64,000 nucleotides of DNA from Streptomyces sp. R302 (lineage in GTDB: Bacteria > Actinomycetota > Actinomycetes > Streptomycetales > Streptomycetaceae). The position numbers and the translations under genes were made by a program. The notes below the pieces were generated by a model, which was given only the letters and a program-made list of their open reading frames with translations, was not told the DNA's origin and searched no databases. Each line of letters opens with the position of its first letter. The first letter of the stretch is position 1. The stretch covers positions 682,001 to 746,000 of the forward strand of contig NZ_JABBGE010000002.1 of the NCBI RefSeq assembly GCF_012927245.1. The letters run 5' to 3'. Of the stretch, positions 18,056 through 25,981 are shown piece after piece.

Positions 18056-18253
18056 GATTGCTCCTTGTAGAGGGGTGTATTCCGCTGTATGCCCCGTGGG
18101 GGCCGCGACCCGGATGCGTCGTAGCTGCTCATCCGGTGCCGACCGCACTCATTTGATCATCCGCTGGAAACGCCCATATGTCCAGGGGGGTGCACACGTG
18201 AGCATCGCCACTCGTATCCGGCACCTACGGGGCCGTAGGTACGATTCCGTGTC

Positions 18254-18952
18254 ATGACTGCAGCCACGCCGGAAGTGACCCCGGTCGAGCCCGAACCGAC
18301 CGCCCAGACCCCGTCGCTCCCGCTGAAGCCACGACTCAGGGGCTGGCTGCACGCGGGCATGTTCCCCGCCGTGATCGTCGCCGGACTGGTCCTCGTCGCC
18401 CTCGCCGACTCCCCCCGCGCCCGGATCGCCTGCGGGGTCTACGTCCTCACCGCCTGCCTGCTCTTCGGCATCAGCGCGCTCTACCACCGCGGCAACTGGG
18501 GCCCGCGCGGCGAGGCCGTCCTGCGCCGCCTCGACCACGCCAACATCTTCCTGATCATCGCGGGCACCTACACCCCGCTCACCCTGCTGCTGCTCCCGGA
18601 CTCCACCGCGAAGCCGCTCATGTGGGCGGTCTGGGCCGCCGCGGCCGCCGGCATCGCCTTCCGCGTCTTCTGGGTCGGCGCCCCCCGCTGGCTCTACACC
18701 CCCTGCTACATCGCCATGGGCTGGGCCGCCGTCTTCTTCCTCCCCGACTTCATGCGGACCGGCGGCATCGCCGTCCTCGTCCTGGTCGTCGTCGGCGGCC
18801 TGCTCTACAGCGCCGGCGGCGTCATCTACGGCATGAAGCGCCCGAACCCGTCCCCCCGCTGGTTCGGCTTCCACGAGGTCTTCCACTCCCTCACCCTCGC
18901 CGCCTTCATCGTCCACTACGTCGGCATCTCCCTGGTCGCCTACCAGTCCTGA
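18254..18952 (+). CDS. trhA: Hemolysin III / PAQR-family membrane protein (TrhA)
   Basis: A 232-residue protein with seven predicted membrane segments after a 35-residue Pro/Thr-rich N-terminus. PAQR/hemolysin III motifs are present: SALYHRG, RLDHANIFLIIAGTYTPL, and HEVFHSLTLAAFIVHY, whose His and Asp residues bind zinc in the family. Bacterial TrhA proteins are linked to membrane-energy homeostasis rather than true haemolysis. It is 6-27 bp upstream of the TetR gene and probably co-transcribed with it. Confidence 0.9.
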   Translation: MTAATPEVTPVEPEPTAQTPSLPLKPRLRGWLHAGMFPAVIVAGLVLVALADSPRARIACGVYVLTACLLFGISALYHRGNWGPRGEAVLRRLDHANIFLIIAGTYTPLTLLLLPDSTAKPLMWAVWAAAAAGIAFRVFWVGAPRWLYTPCYIAMGWAAVFFLPDFMRTGGIAVLVLVVVGGLLYSAGGVIYGMKRPNPSPRWFGFHEVFHSLTLAAFIVHYVGISLVAYQS

Positions 18953-18979
18953 CCAGGGATGACACGACAGAATGACCCC

Positions 18980-19576
18980 ATGGCCAGTGGTCTGAGGGAA
19001 CGCAAGAAGCAGAAGACCCGCGCGGCGATCCGCCGGGCCGGACGACGGATCGCCGCCGCCCACGGCTGGGAGGCCGCCACCATCGAGCGCATCGCCGCCG
19101 AGGCCGAGGTCTCCCCCTCCACCGTCGTCCGCTACTTCCCCGTCCGCGAGGACATCCTCCTCACCGACGAGGACGACGAGCGCCTCGAAGCCCTGCTGCG
19201 CGCCCGCCCGGCCGGCGAGGAACCCCTCGAATCCCTCCGCGCGGTCGTCGTCGAGGCCATCGGCGCGGCCCTGGCCGCCGACCCGGAGGAGCTCAGGGTC
19301 CGCGCCCGGCTGATGGCCGGCACCCCCGCCGTCCGCGCCCGGCTCACCGAGACCACCGCCGAGACCGGCCGCCGGCTCGCCCGCGCCCTCGCCGACCGCA
19401 CCGGCCGCGCCCCCGACGACCTGGAGGTCCGGGTCTTCGCCGCCGCCGTCCTCGGCGCCCTGCGCGAGGCCGTCCTCTACTGGGCCGAGCGCGGCCTCGC
19501 CGAGGACCTCACGGCGCTGCTGCACCGCACCCTCGACACCCTCAAGGCCGGGCCGTCGCTCCCAGCGCGCCCCTGA
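18980..19576 (+). CDS. TetR-family transcriptional regulator
   Basis: A 198-residue regulator. The N-terminal helix-turn-helix is typical (LRERKKQKTRAAIRRAGRRI, then ATIERIAAEAEVSPSTVVRYFP), followed by an all-helical ligand domain with MAGTPAVRARL. The ATG at 18980 (MASGLRERKK) gives the usual spacing to the HTH; an in-frame ATG at 18959 is the alternative. It follows trhA directly and may regulate it. Its 3' end overlaps the convergent GH26-like gene by 35 bp. Ligand unknown. Confidence 0.88.
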   Translation: MASGLRERKKQKTRAAIRRAGRRIAAAHGWEAATIERIAAEAEVSPSTVVRYFPVREDILLTDEDDERLEALLRARPAGEEPLESLRAVVVEAIGAALAADPEELRVRARLMAGTPAVRARLTETTAETGRRLARALADRTGRAPDDLEVRVFAAAVLGALREAVLYWAERGLAEDLTALLHRTLDTLKAGPSLPARP

Positions 19577-20573
19577 CCACCTCGGCCGAGCGCGGATTGG
19601 CCGCACACCCCCACACCCCGTGCGGGCAGTAGTCGGTCACCGTCTGGTAGACGGGCCGGTGGAGGGCGAACCAGTCGAGCATCCCCCGCACGTACGCCGG
19701 GTTGTCCCCGTTCCGGAAGAGCCCCCACTCCGGGTACGAGACGGGCTTGCCGTGCTCCTTCGCGAAGGCCACGTGGTGCGCGAGCCCGTACTCCTCGCTC
19801 ACCTGCTCCTCGAAGGAGACCCCCTCGGGCTGGTCGTAGGCGTCCATCCCGATGATGTCGACGACGTCGTCCCCCGGATAGCACTCCGGCCACGGCACGG
19901 CGTCCCGCCCCCGGCTCGGCGTGAAGTCGAAGCGGAACCGCTGCCCCTCGACCTCGCGCAGCACCCCGACCACCTGCCGCCAGTACGCCTTCCAGGCCGC
20001 CGGGTCCGGCCCGCAGCGATGCCCGTACGTGGTGCCGTTCATCTCCCAGCCGAGCACCAGGACCGCGTCCCCGAGCCCGTGCTCCACCAGCCCCTCGCCC
20101 AGCGCCTCGAAGTGCGCGTCGAAGGCGCCGCCCGCCCCGTGCCGCAGCCCCTCCCGCACCTCGGCGTCGCTCAGCCCGGCCTCGTTGCGGTCCATCATCG
20201 GCACGTTCAGCACGAAGAGCCGCCCCGGCCGCCCGGCCTTCCACCGCGCCCAGGGCGCGAAGAGCTCCCGGTGCCCCTCGATGTTGGACCAGCGGTCGCC
20301 CGGCAGATAGGTGTGCCCGACCGTCAGCTCCCCGCCGCCCAGCCACGCCTCCGCCCCGGCGATCCGCCGCACCCCCTCCGCGTCGGAGCCGGTGAAGAAG
20401 CCGGACGGCACCCCGGGCAGCGGCGAGGGCTCGGGCGCGGTCGCGGTCCCGGTGTGCCGCTCGCCCGGCGCGAGCCGGCCGACGATCCCGGGCGCGAGCA
20501 CGAGCGCGGCGACGGCCGCGAGCAGCACCAGGAGTGCGGCCCGCGGCCGGGAACGGGGGCGGAGACGGCTCAC
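19542..20573 (-). CDS. Secreted glycoside hydrolase family 26-like protein
   Basis: A 343-residue protein with an N-terminal membrane anchor or signal (residues 12-30) followed by a beta/alpha-barrel of the GH26 type. The probable acid/base Glu is E177 in GWEMNG and the nucleophile is E282 in YPEWGLF, both in the usual positions. Family members cleave beta-1,4-mannan or related glycans; here the substrate could be the cell's own exopolysaccharide. A close paralogue lies at 37923-39536, next to the polysaccharide cluster, and shares long identical motifs ([14 protein letters not shown]). The gene ends inside the convergent tetR and starts 2 bp after the stop of the VKOR-family gene. Confidence 0.85.
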   Translation of the reverse strand: MSRLRPRSRPRAALLVLLAAVAALVLAPGIVGRLAPGERHTGTATAPEPSPLPGVPSGFFTGSDAEGVRRIAGAEAWLGGGELTVGHTYLPGDRWSNIEGHRELFAPWARWKAGRPGRLFVLNVPMMDRNEAGLSDAEVREGLRHGAGGAFDAHFEALGEGLVEHGLGDAVLVLGWEMNGTTYGHRCGPDPAAWKAYWRQVVGVLREVEGQRFRFDFTPSRGRDAVPWPECYPGDDVVDIIGMDAYDQPEGVSFEEQVSEEYGLAHHVAFAKEHGKPVSYPEWGLFRNGDNPAYVRGMLDWFALHRPVYQTVTDYCPHGVWGCAANPRSAEVVRGALGATARP

Positions 20574-20574
20574 G

Positions 20575-21234
20575 TCAGCTGGTCCAGAACTCCCACCAGC
20601 GGGTCAGGATCAGCATCCCGATGATCCCGATGTGCAGCACCGGCGGGGCGAAGGCGAAGTCGCCGAGGAAGCCCCGCACCGCCGCCGGGGCGGGCAGCAC
20701 CCCGGTCCGCACGTTGTGCGCGGTGACGTACCAGAACATGGTGATCGTCGCCGTCCAGGCGAGGCAGCACCACAGGCAGAGGGCGTTGATCTCGTACAGC
20801 GACTGCTGCATCAGCCAGGTGCAGAAGCCGACGCCGAGCAGCATCCCACCGTTCAGCCCCAGCCAGAACCACCCCCGGTGCCGGGCCCCCGCCAGGAGCC
20901 CGGCGCCGATCGCGAGGACGACGCCGTACGTGACGAGGCCGAGCATCGGGTTGGGGAAGCCGAAGACCGCCGCCTGCTCGCTCTTCATGATGTTCCCGCA
21001 GGACACGACCGGGTTCAGGCTGCACCCCGGCTGGAAGCCCGGGTCCTCCAGGAGCTTGAACTTGTCGATCGTGATCACCCACGCGGCCAGGATCCCGGCC
21101 GCGCCCGTGACCACGAGCAGCCAGCCGAGCCCCCGGCCCGCGCCGACCGTGCCGTCCTCCGACCGCAGGTCCCGCGCCGCGCGGTCCTCCCGCCGCTGTC
21201 CCGGGACCCCGCTCCGTACCCCGAGCGTCGTCAT
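20575..21234 (-). CDS. Vitamin K epoxide reductase (VKOR) family membrane protein
   Basis: A 219-residue protein with about five membrane segments. VKOR homologues reoxidise quinone-linked disulfide-forming systems outside the cytoplasm. The characteristic cysteines are present: an outer-loop pair in GCSLNPVVSCG and the active-site pair in CLWCC late in the protein. I chose the ATG at 21234 (MTTLGV). It lies immediately upstream of the GH26-like gene (1 bp between them), so they form an operon, perhaps to form disulfides in exported proteins. Confidence 0.9.
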   Translation of the reverse strand: MTTLGVRSGVPGQRREDRAARDLRSEDGTVGAGRGLGWLLVVTGAAGILAAWVITIDKFKLLEDPGFQPGCSLNPVVSCGNIMKSEQAAVFGFPNPMLGLVTYGVVLAIGAGLLAGARHRGWFWLGLNGGMLLGVGFCTWLMQQSLYEINALCLWCCLAWTATITMFWYVTAHNVRTGVLPAPAAVRGFLGDFAFAPPVLHIGIIGMLILTRWWEFWTS

Positions 21235-21251
21235 CGCGCCGCCCCTTCCGT

Positions 21252-21755
21252 TCAGCCCTGCACGCGCCGGATCGGCAGCAGGACGTGGGCGCATTCCGCG
21301 AGCATCTCCTCGTCGGAGACGAAGGCGCGCAGCCGGTCCTCGTCCACGGGCTGCCCGGGGACCGCCTCGGCCCACGGGCGCACCGAGCAGAGGAAGTAGA
21401 CCTTGCCGGTCTCGCGGGCGGCGGCCTGCCACTCGGCCGGCACCGGGCACTGCACCTTCAGGAAGGGCAGGGTGAGGACGGCGGTGCCGGCCTCGACGAG
21501 CAGCGTGGCGCTGATCCCCGCGTCCTTCTCCAGGTCGAAGAGCCGGTCTCCGACCGAGAGGCCCATCGACTCCAGGGCGGCGCGCATGGCCTGCTGCCCG
21601 GCCTCCGGACCGTCCCGGCCGTCGCCGAGCGAATACGCCATGAGGAAAGGCGTGCCGGCGGAGTCTTCGGTGACTTCGCTGGACCACGGAATCACCGTGA
21701 GCGTGCCCAGCGGAGAGACGCTGCGCGCCTCGGAAAGGACATGGGGAGTGGTCAT
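21252..21755 (-). CDS. DUF5949 family protein
   Basis: A 167-residue cytoplasmic protein whose N-terminus (MTTPHVLSEARSVSPLGTL) and central PFLMAYSLGDGRDGPEAG match a Streptomyces-restricted family of unknown function (DUF5949). The ATG at 21755 is chosen over an upstream start at 21782 because family similarity begins there. It lies 17 bp upstream of the VKOR-family gene and is divergent from melC1. Confidence 0.78.
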   Translation of the reverse strand: MTTPHVLSEARSVSPLGTLTVIPWSSEVTEDSAGTPFLMAYSLGDGRDGPEAGQQAMRAALESMGLSVGDRLFDLEKDAGISATLLVEAGTAVLTLPFLKVQCPVPAEWQAAARETGKVYFLCSVRPWAEAVPGQPVDEDRLRAFVSDEEMLAECAHVLLPIRRVQG

Positions 21756-21904
21756 GGAACGGGATGCTAGTGGGGCAACCACCCTTTCCCCGTACCGAAT
21801 TCACTCATCCGGCCGACATTCCCCCGCTCGAACTCCCGGCCGCAACGAACACGGGTTTTCATCGTTGTGCCCTGAGGCCCCTTGTCGACACCAGGAGATC
21901 GCCG

Positions 21905-22303
21905 ATGCCCTTCACGCGCCGTGTCGCCCTCCGGTCGCTGTTCGCGCTGGCCGTCACCGCCGCCACCGGCGGGACCCTCGGCCGGATCGCCGCCCGCCCC
22001 CCGGAGACGGGGACGGACCCGTACGCCTTCGACGAGATGTACGCGGGCCGCCGGATCCGCGGCCTCACCGGACCGGCGGGCGAGCCGGTGGCGCTGGTGG
22101 ACGGGCGGCCGCTGCACCTGATGCGCTGCGCCGACGGCGGCTGGGTGACCCCGCTGGACCACTACGAGTCCTGTCCGAGCCCGCTCGCGGCCACCCGCGC
22201 GGCCGTGGACGCGGCGGGGTCGGCCCCCCTCTCCCGGTACGCGGCGGGGCACGGCCTCCACTCCGACCCGACGGGAGGGAACCCGCGTGGTGTACACGCG
22301 TAA
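21905..22303 (+). CDS. melC1: Tyrosinase copper chaperone MelC1
   Basis: A 132-residue caddie protein that binds apotyrosinase, delivers copper and carries it out of the cell through the Tat pathway. The N-terminus has a twin-arginine signal (TRRVALRSLFALAV). Family motifs include DPYAFDEMYAGRRIRG and the C-terminal GWVTPLDHYESCPSPL, containing the Tyr that reaches into the tyrosinase active site. An AGGAG site lies 7 bp upstream of the ATG. It overlaps melC2 by 17 bp. Confidence 0.93.
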   Translation: MPFTRRVALRSLFALAVTAATGGTLGRIAARPPETGTDPYAFDEMYAGRRIRGLTGPAGEPVALVDGRPLHLMRCADGGWVTPLDHYESCPSPLAATRAAVDAAGSAPLSRYAAGHGLHSDPTGGNPRGVHA

Positions 22304-23153
22304 GAACCAGCGCGACCTGACGGCGGCCGAGCGCCGCCGGTTCGTCGCCGCGGTGCTCGAACTGAAGCGCCGCGGCACGTACGACGAGTTCGTCCGGATG
22401 CACATCGACCACTACGTCGCCGACGGCGCCGGCCGGCTGCGGACCGCCCACATGGCGCCGAGCTTCCTGCCCTGGCACCGGAAGTTCCTCCTGGAGTTCG
22501 AGCGGGCGCTGCGCCGGATCGACGCGACGGTTTCGGTCCCGTACTGGGACTGGACCCGGGACTCGACCCCGGCGGCCTCGCTCTGGTCGGAGGACTTCAT
22601 GGGCGGCAACGGCCGCCGCTCGGACCTCCAGGTGACCACCGGCCCCTTCGCCTACGCCGGGGGGAAGTGGACGGTGAAGCACGCGATGACCGAGACCTCC
22701 TTCCTGACCAGGGACTTCGGCCGTCCGCGCGATCCGGTCACGCTGCCGACGACCGCCCAGCTGGACGAGGTGATGCGGGAGCGGACGTACGACACGGCCC
22801 CGTGGAACTCGACCAGCCCCTCGGGTTTCCGCAACCGCCTGGAGGGCTGGGCCCCGGGCTCGGGCAACGACCGGTTCCGGATCCACAACCGGGTGCACCG
22901 CTGGGTGGGCGGTCTGATGCTCGGCGGCGGTTCGGTGAACGACCCGGTGTTCTGGCTGCACCACTCCTTCGTGGACCTGGTGTGGTCGCGGTGGCAGCAG
23001 CGCAATCCACAGGCCGCCTATCTGCCGGCGGAGCCGCCGCCGCTGGGCGACGCGCAGTACCGGAAGGTGGTGGCACGGCACCAGCCGATGGCGCCGTGGG
23101 GCGTGACGCCGGCCGAGATGTTCGACCACAGCGCGATCTACCGGTACGCCTGA
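22287..23153 (+). CDS. melC2: Tyrosinase MelC2
   Basis: A 288-residue type-3 copper monooxygenase that hydroxylates tyrosine to DOPA and oxidises it to DOPAquinone, producing extracellular melanin. CuA ligands are H39 (MHIDHY), H55 (TAHMAPS) and H64 (LPWHRKF); CuB ligands are H200 and H204 (IHNRVHRWVGG) plus His in FWLHHSFVDL. Length and all ligands are normal, so it should be active. It has no signal peptide and relies on MelC1 for export. Start GTG at 22287, preceded by GGGAGGGA. Confidence 0.96.
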   Translation: MVYTRKNQRDLTAAERRRFVAAVLELKRRGTYDEFVRMHIDHYVADGAGRLRTAHMAPSFLPWHRKFLLEFERALRRIDATVSVPYWDWTRDSTPAASLWSEDFMGGNGRRSDLQVTTGPFAYAGGKWTVKHAMTETSFLTRDFGRPRDPVTLPTTAQLDEVMRERTYDTAPWNSTSPSGFRNRLEGWAPGSGNDRFRIHNRVHRWVGGLMLGGGSVNDPVFWLHHSFVDLVWSRWQQRNPQAAYLPAEPPPLGDAQYRKVVARHQPMAPWGVTPAEMFDHSAIYRYA

Positions 23154-23189
23154 CGGGGCGGGGCGGGGCGGGGGAGGCCCCGGACGCGG

Positions 23190-23224
23190 GCGTCCCCCCG
23201 GCCCTGGAGGGGCCGGGGGGACGC
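23190..23224. terminator. Bidirectional terminator between melC2 and chaplin gene
   Basis: A perfect 15-bp stem (GCGTCCCCCCGGCCC and its complement) with a 5-nt loop, between two convergent genes. Confidence 0.87.
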
Positions 23225-23242
23225 TCGGGGGAAGCGGGGCGG

Positions 23243-23527
23243 TCAGCCGCCGTAGCCGCCGTCACCGTTGCCGCCGCCGTTCGGGGCGTCGACGTTGGCG
23301 CAGTGGTTGCCGAAGGCCGGGTTCAGCAGGCCGATGACGTTGACGGTGTTGCCGCAGAGGTTGACCGGGACGTGGACCGGGACCTGGACGACGTTGCCGG
23401 AGACAACACCGGGCGAGCCGGCGGCGACGGCGCCGGCGTCGGCGTCGGCGACGGCCAGGCCGGCTCCGCTGAGGGCGACGGCACCGGTGCCGGCCAGAAC
23501 GGCGGCAGCCTTCGCGATGCGAGACAT
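23243..23527 (-). CDS. Short chaplin with C-terminal glycine-rich tail
   Basis: A 94-residue secreted, amyloid-forming surface protein. A signal peptide (residues 1-27, ending LAVADA) precedes one chaplin domain (about residues 35-78) with the hallmark GSPGVVSGNVVQVPVHVPV and the two cysteines C58 and C76 that form a disulfide. Unlike most short chaplins it continues for 16 residues as a Gly/Asn tail. Ribosome site AAGGAG upstream. It has a BldN-type promoter at 23582-23609 and is convergent with melC2. Confidence 0.95.
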   Translation of the reverse strand: MSRIAKAAAVLAGTGAVALSGAGLAVADADAGAVAAGSPGVVSGNVVQVPVHVPVNLCGNTVNVIGLLNPAFGNHCANVDAPNGGGNGDGGYGG

Positions 23528-23581
23528 CAGAACTCCTTGGATGGGTCGAGCGACCGCAGGGATCACGGCCGTCACGTGCGT

Positions 23582-23609
23582 TCAACGCCGTACCACGGAG
23601 CGGGTCACG
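23582..23609 (-). promoter_or_regulatory. BldN-type promoter of the first chaplin gene
   Basis: On the minus strand: CGTGAC (23609-23604), a 16-bp spacer, then CGTTGA (23587-23582). The published BldN consensus is close to CGTAAC-N16-CGTTGA, so 11 of 12 bases agree. It lies 55 bp before the start codon. Confidence 0.75.
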
Positions 23610-23815
23610 GCGATTGAGCCGAAAAGGTGGCCCGCGGTCCGATGACCGCCCCCCGTCGGATACGAGAGGTGGCACTCCGGACCGCGGACCGTGGCCATGC
23701 GACAAGCCTTCCGGTGCAACGAGGAAAGGCCCTTGCGGTAGCGGGGAAGAATCGTGTCTTCACTCGCGCGGAACGCGCCCGAACGGAATTCCGAAAAGGG
23801 CGGGGGAAGGGGGTT

Positions 23816-24328
23816 TCAGCCGCGCTCGGGAGCGAGGCCGAGCTGGGAGTCGAGGGCCCCGCTCAGCGTCGGGGCGATGAGGCCGAGCTTCGGATCGGCG
23901 AGCTTGGGCAGTCCGGCGAGGCCGTTGCCCCGGGGGGCCTCGACCGGGTGGCCGAGGGTGGCACCGGGGGTGGCGGCCTTCATCTCGGAGTGCGGGCTGG
24001 CGAGGAGCGCCCTCCCCGGCTCGCTGCCCTTCAGGAGCTCGGGGAGCGGGGCGTCCACGACGGTCTCGGGCAGGGTGCTGGTGAGCGGGACGGACGGCAG
24101 GGTCACGTCGGGCAGCGCGCCGAGGCCCTTCTGGAAGCCGGTGGGGGCGCCGGGCATGGGCACCGGCACGCCGGTCGCGACGGTCGGGGCGTCCATCGGC
24201 AGGACCGGCTCCAGGCCCTGGAGGGGAACGATCACCGGGGCCTCGACGGCGGCGGCCGGGGCGGCCATGGCGGCGGAGGCGAGCGCGGTCATGAGGAGTC
24301 CCATGCCGGCGTGAGAGCGCAGAGTCAT
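23816..24328 (-). CDS. Secreted protein of unknown function
   Basis: A 170-residue protein with a clear signal peptide (MTLRSHAGMGLLMTALASAA, cleavage after about residue 31). The mature part is rich in Pro, Leu, Gly and Val with no cysteine, lacks repeats, and has a conserved-looking segment SEMKAATPGATLGHPVEAP. I chose the ATG at 24328. It lies between a chaplin and the sortase-substrate gene and may be another envelope component. No family recognised. Confidence 0.7.
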   Translation of the reverse strand: MTLRSHAGMGLLMTALASAAMAAPAAAVEAPVIVPLQGLEPVLPMDAPTVATGVPVPMPGAPTGFQKGLGALPDVTLPSVPLTSTLPETVVDAPLPELLKGSEPGRALLASPHSEMKAATPGATLGHPVEAPRGNGLAGLPKLADPKLGLIAPTLSGALDSQLGLAPERG

Positions 24329-24391
24329 GCCGGGTGAACGAGCCACTCGGCCGAAACGTCGCGCGTGGTTCCCCCATGTGCAGCAACGCCG

Positions 24392-24421
24392 GAGGCCCCC
24401 ACCGGTGAGGGCGGGGGCCTC
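24392..24421 (-). terminator. Terminator after the LPDTG protein gene
   Basis: A 9-bp stem (GAGGCCCCC / GGGGGCCTC) with a 12-nt loop, about 30 bp after the stop of the upstream minus-strand gene. Confidence 0.65.
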
Positions 24422-24451
24422 TGTTGACGTCACGTCAGGCAGGCGCGTACG

Positions 24452-25306
24452 TCAGTGGCGACGGCTCCGGACGAGGCGGCCGCCCCGGAGCTGGACGACG
24501 GTGCCGCCGATGATGAGGGCGGCGCTGACGGCGGCCGCTCCCCACAGGGCGGGGTCGCTGCCCGTGTCGGGGAGTTCGGGCTTGTCGGGCCCGTGCGGCG
24601 GGGTGGTCGGCGTGGTGGGCTCACAACCGGGCTCGGGCTCCTCGCCGGGCTCGGGCTCCTCGCACTCACCGGGAGGCGTGGTGGGCTCACACCCCGGCTC
24701 GCCCTCCTCGCACTCACCCGGCGGCGTGGTGGGCTCACACCCCGGCTCGCCCTCCTCACACTCACCCGGCGGCGTGGTCGGGGGCTGGGTCGTGGGAGGC
24801 GCCGTGGTCGGCGGGTGCGTCGTCGGCGGTGTGGTGGGCTCACACCCCGGCTCACCCTCCTCACACTCACCCGGCGGCGTGGTCGGGGGCTGGGTCGTGG
24901 GAGGCGCCGTGGTCGGCGGATGTGTCGTCGGCGGTGTGGTGGGCTCGCACCCCGGCTCACCCTCCTCACACTCACCCGGCGGCGTGGTCGGCGGGTGCGT
25001 GTGCGGAGGCGTCGTCGGCGGATGTGTCGTGGGCGGCGTGGTGGGCTCGTCGCCGTAGCCGCCGTCGGGTTCCTCCGTCGCGTGGGCGCAGAGGTCTCCG
25101 ACGACCGACGTCACGTAGTCGCCCAGGTCCATGCCGGCGCCGCAGAGTTCCGGCGAGAGAGGGGCGTGCGCCTGCCCGTTGCCGGGTCCTGGCGTGTCGC
25201 CCGTGCCGGGGTGCGCGTTCGCGGCCAGTGCGAGACCGCCGGTCAGCGACAGCAAGCCGGTCGCTGCCGCCGCGGTGAGTACTTTCCTGCTGATGATGGA
25301 CCGCAT
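24452..25306 (-). CDS. Sortase-anchored protein with Cys-containing Thr/Pro/Glu repeats
   Basis: A 284-residue surface protein. It has a signal peptide (to about residue 29), an N-terminal part with two cysteines (SPELCGAGMDLGDYV, VVGDLCAHA), then a repeat region from about residue 88 to 225 in which TTPPGECEEGEPGCEP alternates with Thr/Pro-only spacers (PPTTHPPTTAPPTTQ). The C-terminus is a class cell-wall sorting signal: LPDTG at residues 245-249, a hydrophobic segment and a basic RSRRH tail. A sortase should link it to peptidoglycan. The evenly spaced cysteine pairs could form many small disulfide loops. No domain of known function. Confidence 0.88.
   Translation of the reverse strand: MRSIISRKVLTAAAATGLLSLTGGLALAANAHPGTGDTPGPGNGQAHAPLSPELCGAGMDLGDYVTSVVGDLCAHATEEPDGGYGDEPTTPPTTHPPTTPPHTHPPTTPPGECEEGEPGCEPTTPPTTHPPTTAPPTTQPPTTPPGECEEGEPGCEPTTPPTTHPPTTAPPTTQPPTTPPGECEEGEPGCEPTTPPGECEEGEPGCEPTTPPGECEEPEPGEEPEPGCEPTTPTTPPHGPDKPELPDTGSDPALWGAAAVSAALIIGGTVVQLRGGRLVRSRRH
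24640..25050 (-). repeat. Coding repeat: TTPPGECEEGEPGCEP modules
   Basis: Near-identical units of about 48 bp, encoding the acidic Cys-containing module, are separated by variable Thr/Pro linkers; two linkers of about 60 bp are also nearly identical to each other. This is recent expansion inside the reading frame. Confidence 0.8.
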
Positions 25307-25467
25307 ACCGCTCTTCCTCGGGAGAAAGGGAGAGACCGGCGAGGATCCCCCCTCGCTCCGTCCGGCCGCGTCCCACGCTGACGTTCGCGAGGGACGGTCC
25401 CGAGAGTAGGGAGCGGCACACCGTGTGAGGTCGAGGCCACACGGCGACCGGTCAGAAAATCATTCGA

Positions 25468-25740
25468 TCAGCCGCCAAGCGGGTTGACCGGGAGGCCGCC
25501 GACGAGCGGGAGGCCCTTGCCGGACTGGTTCAGCTGGGTCGCGGTGTCGGTGACCGACTTGACCGGGGAGCCCTCGGTGGTGCTGCTGAGCACGTCCGTC
25601 TTCAGCCCGTTGGCGGCGATGGCCTCCAGGCCGCCGTTCAGGCTGGTCGGCATGAGTGCCTCCTGGGCCATGGCGGGGGCGGCGACGCCGAGGGCCATGA
25701 GAGAACCGGCGACGACCGCGGCGACCTTGGTGGGCTTCAT
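25468..25740 (-). CDS. Small secreted protein
   Basis: A 90-residue protein with a typical signal peptide (MKPTKVAAVVAGSLMALGVA, cleavage after AMA at about residue 25). The mature 65 residues are polar in the middle (SSTTEGSPVKSVTDTATQLN) and hydrophobic at the end (GLPLVGGLPVNPLGG). No cysteines, so not a chaplin or rodlin. It sits in a run of secreted-protein genes and is preceded by GGGGAG-like ribosome sequence. Family not recognised. Confidence 0.75.
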   Translation of the reverse strand: MKPTKVAAVVAGSLMALGVAAPAMAQEALMPTSLNGGLEAIAANGLKTDVLSSTTEGSPVKSVTDTATQLNQSGKGLPLVGGLPVNPLGG

Positions 25741-25927
25741 GGGGAGAATCCTTCCTCTGTTCTTTCAACTCGCGTTCCGCACAGGCTTCTTGATGAATTC
25801 CGTGCGTCGCTTCCGTCTTCTGTAACGAGAGGTGGGCTCCCCGGAAACTCCAGGAGCAGGGATTTCTCGACACTGCACCCGATCGAAGGGGACCGGTGCG
25901 ATTTCCGGATGACCGGACACGGACGCG

Positions 25928-25964
25928 CCCGTACCGGCCCGGCGGAAGGCCGGACCGGTACGGG
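25928..25964 (-). terminator. Terminator after the Pro-rich secreted protein gene
   Basis: A 10-bp perfect stem (CCCGTACCGG / CCGGTACGGG) with an inner partly paired 17-nt loop, 18 bp after the stop codon of the gene on the minus strand. Confidence 0.65.
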
Positions 25965-25981
25965 TCGGGGGTGCGCGCGGG

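Noticed and set aside
18056..18148. N-terminal extension of PEPCK
   Set aside because: The GTG at 18055 has AAGGAG at the right distance and gives the normal family length; the extension has no similarity.
24640..25050. Second repeat block considered as CRISPR or minisatellite
   Set aside because: Repeats keep the reading frame and encode the cysteine modules of an LPDTG-anchored protein.
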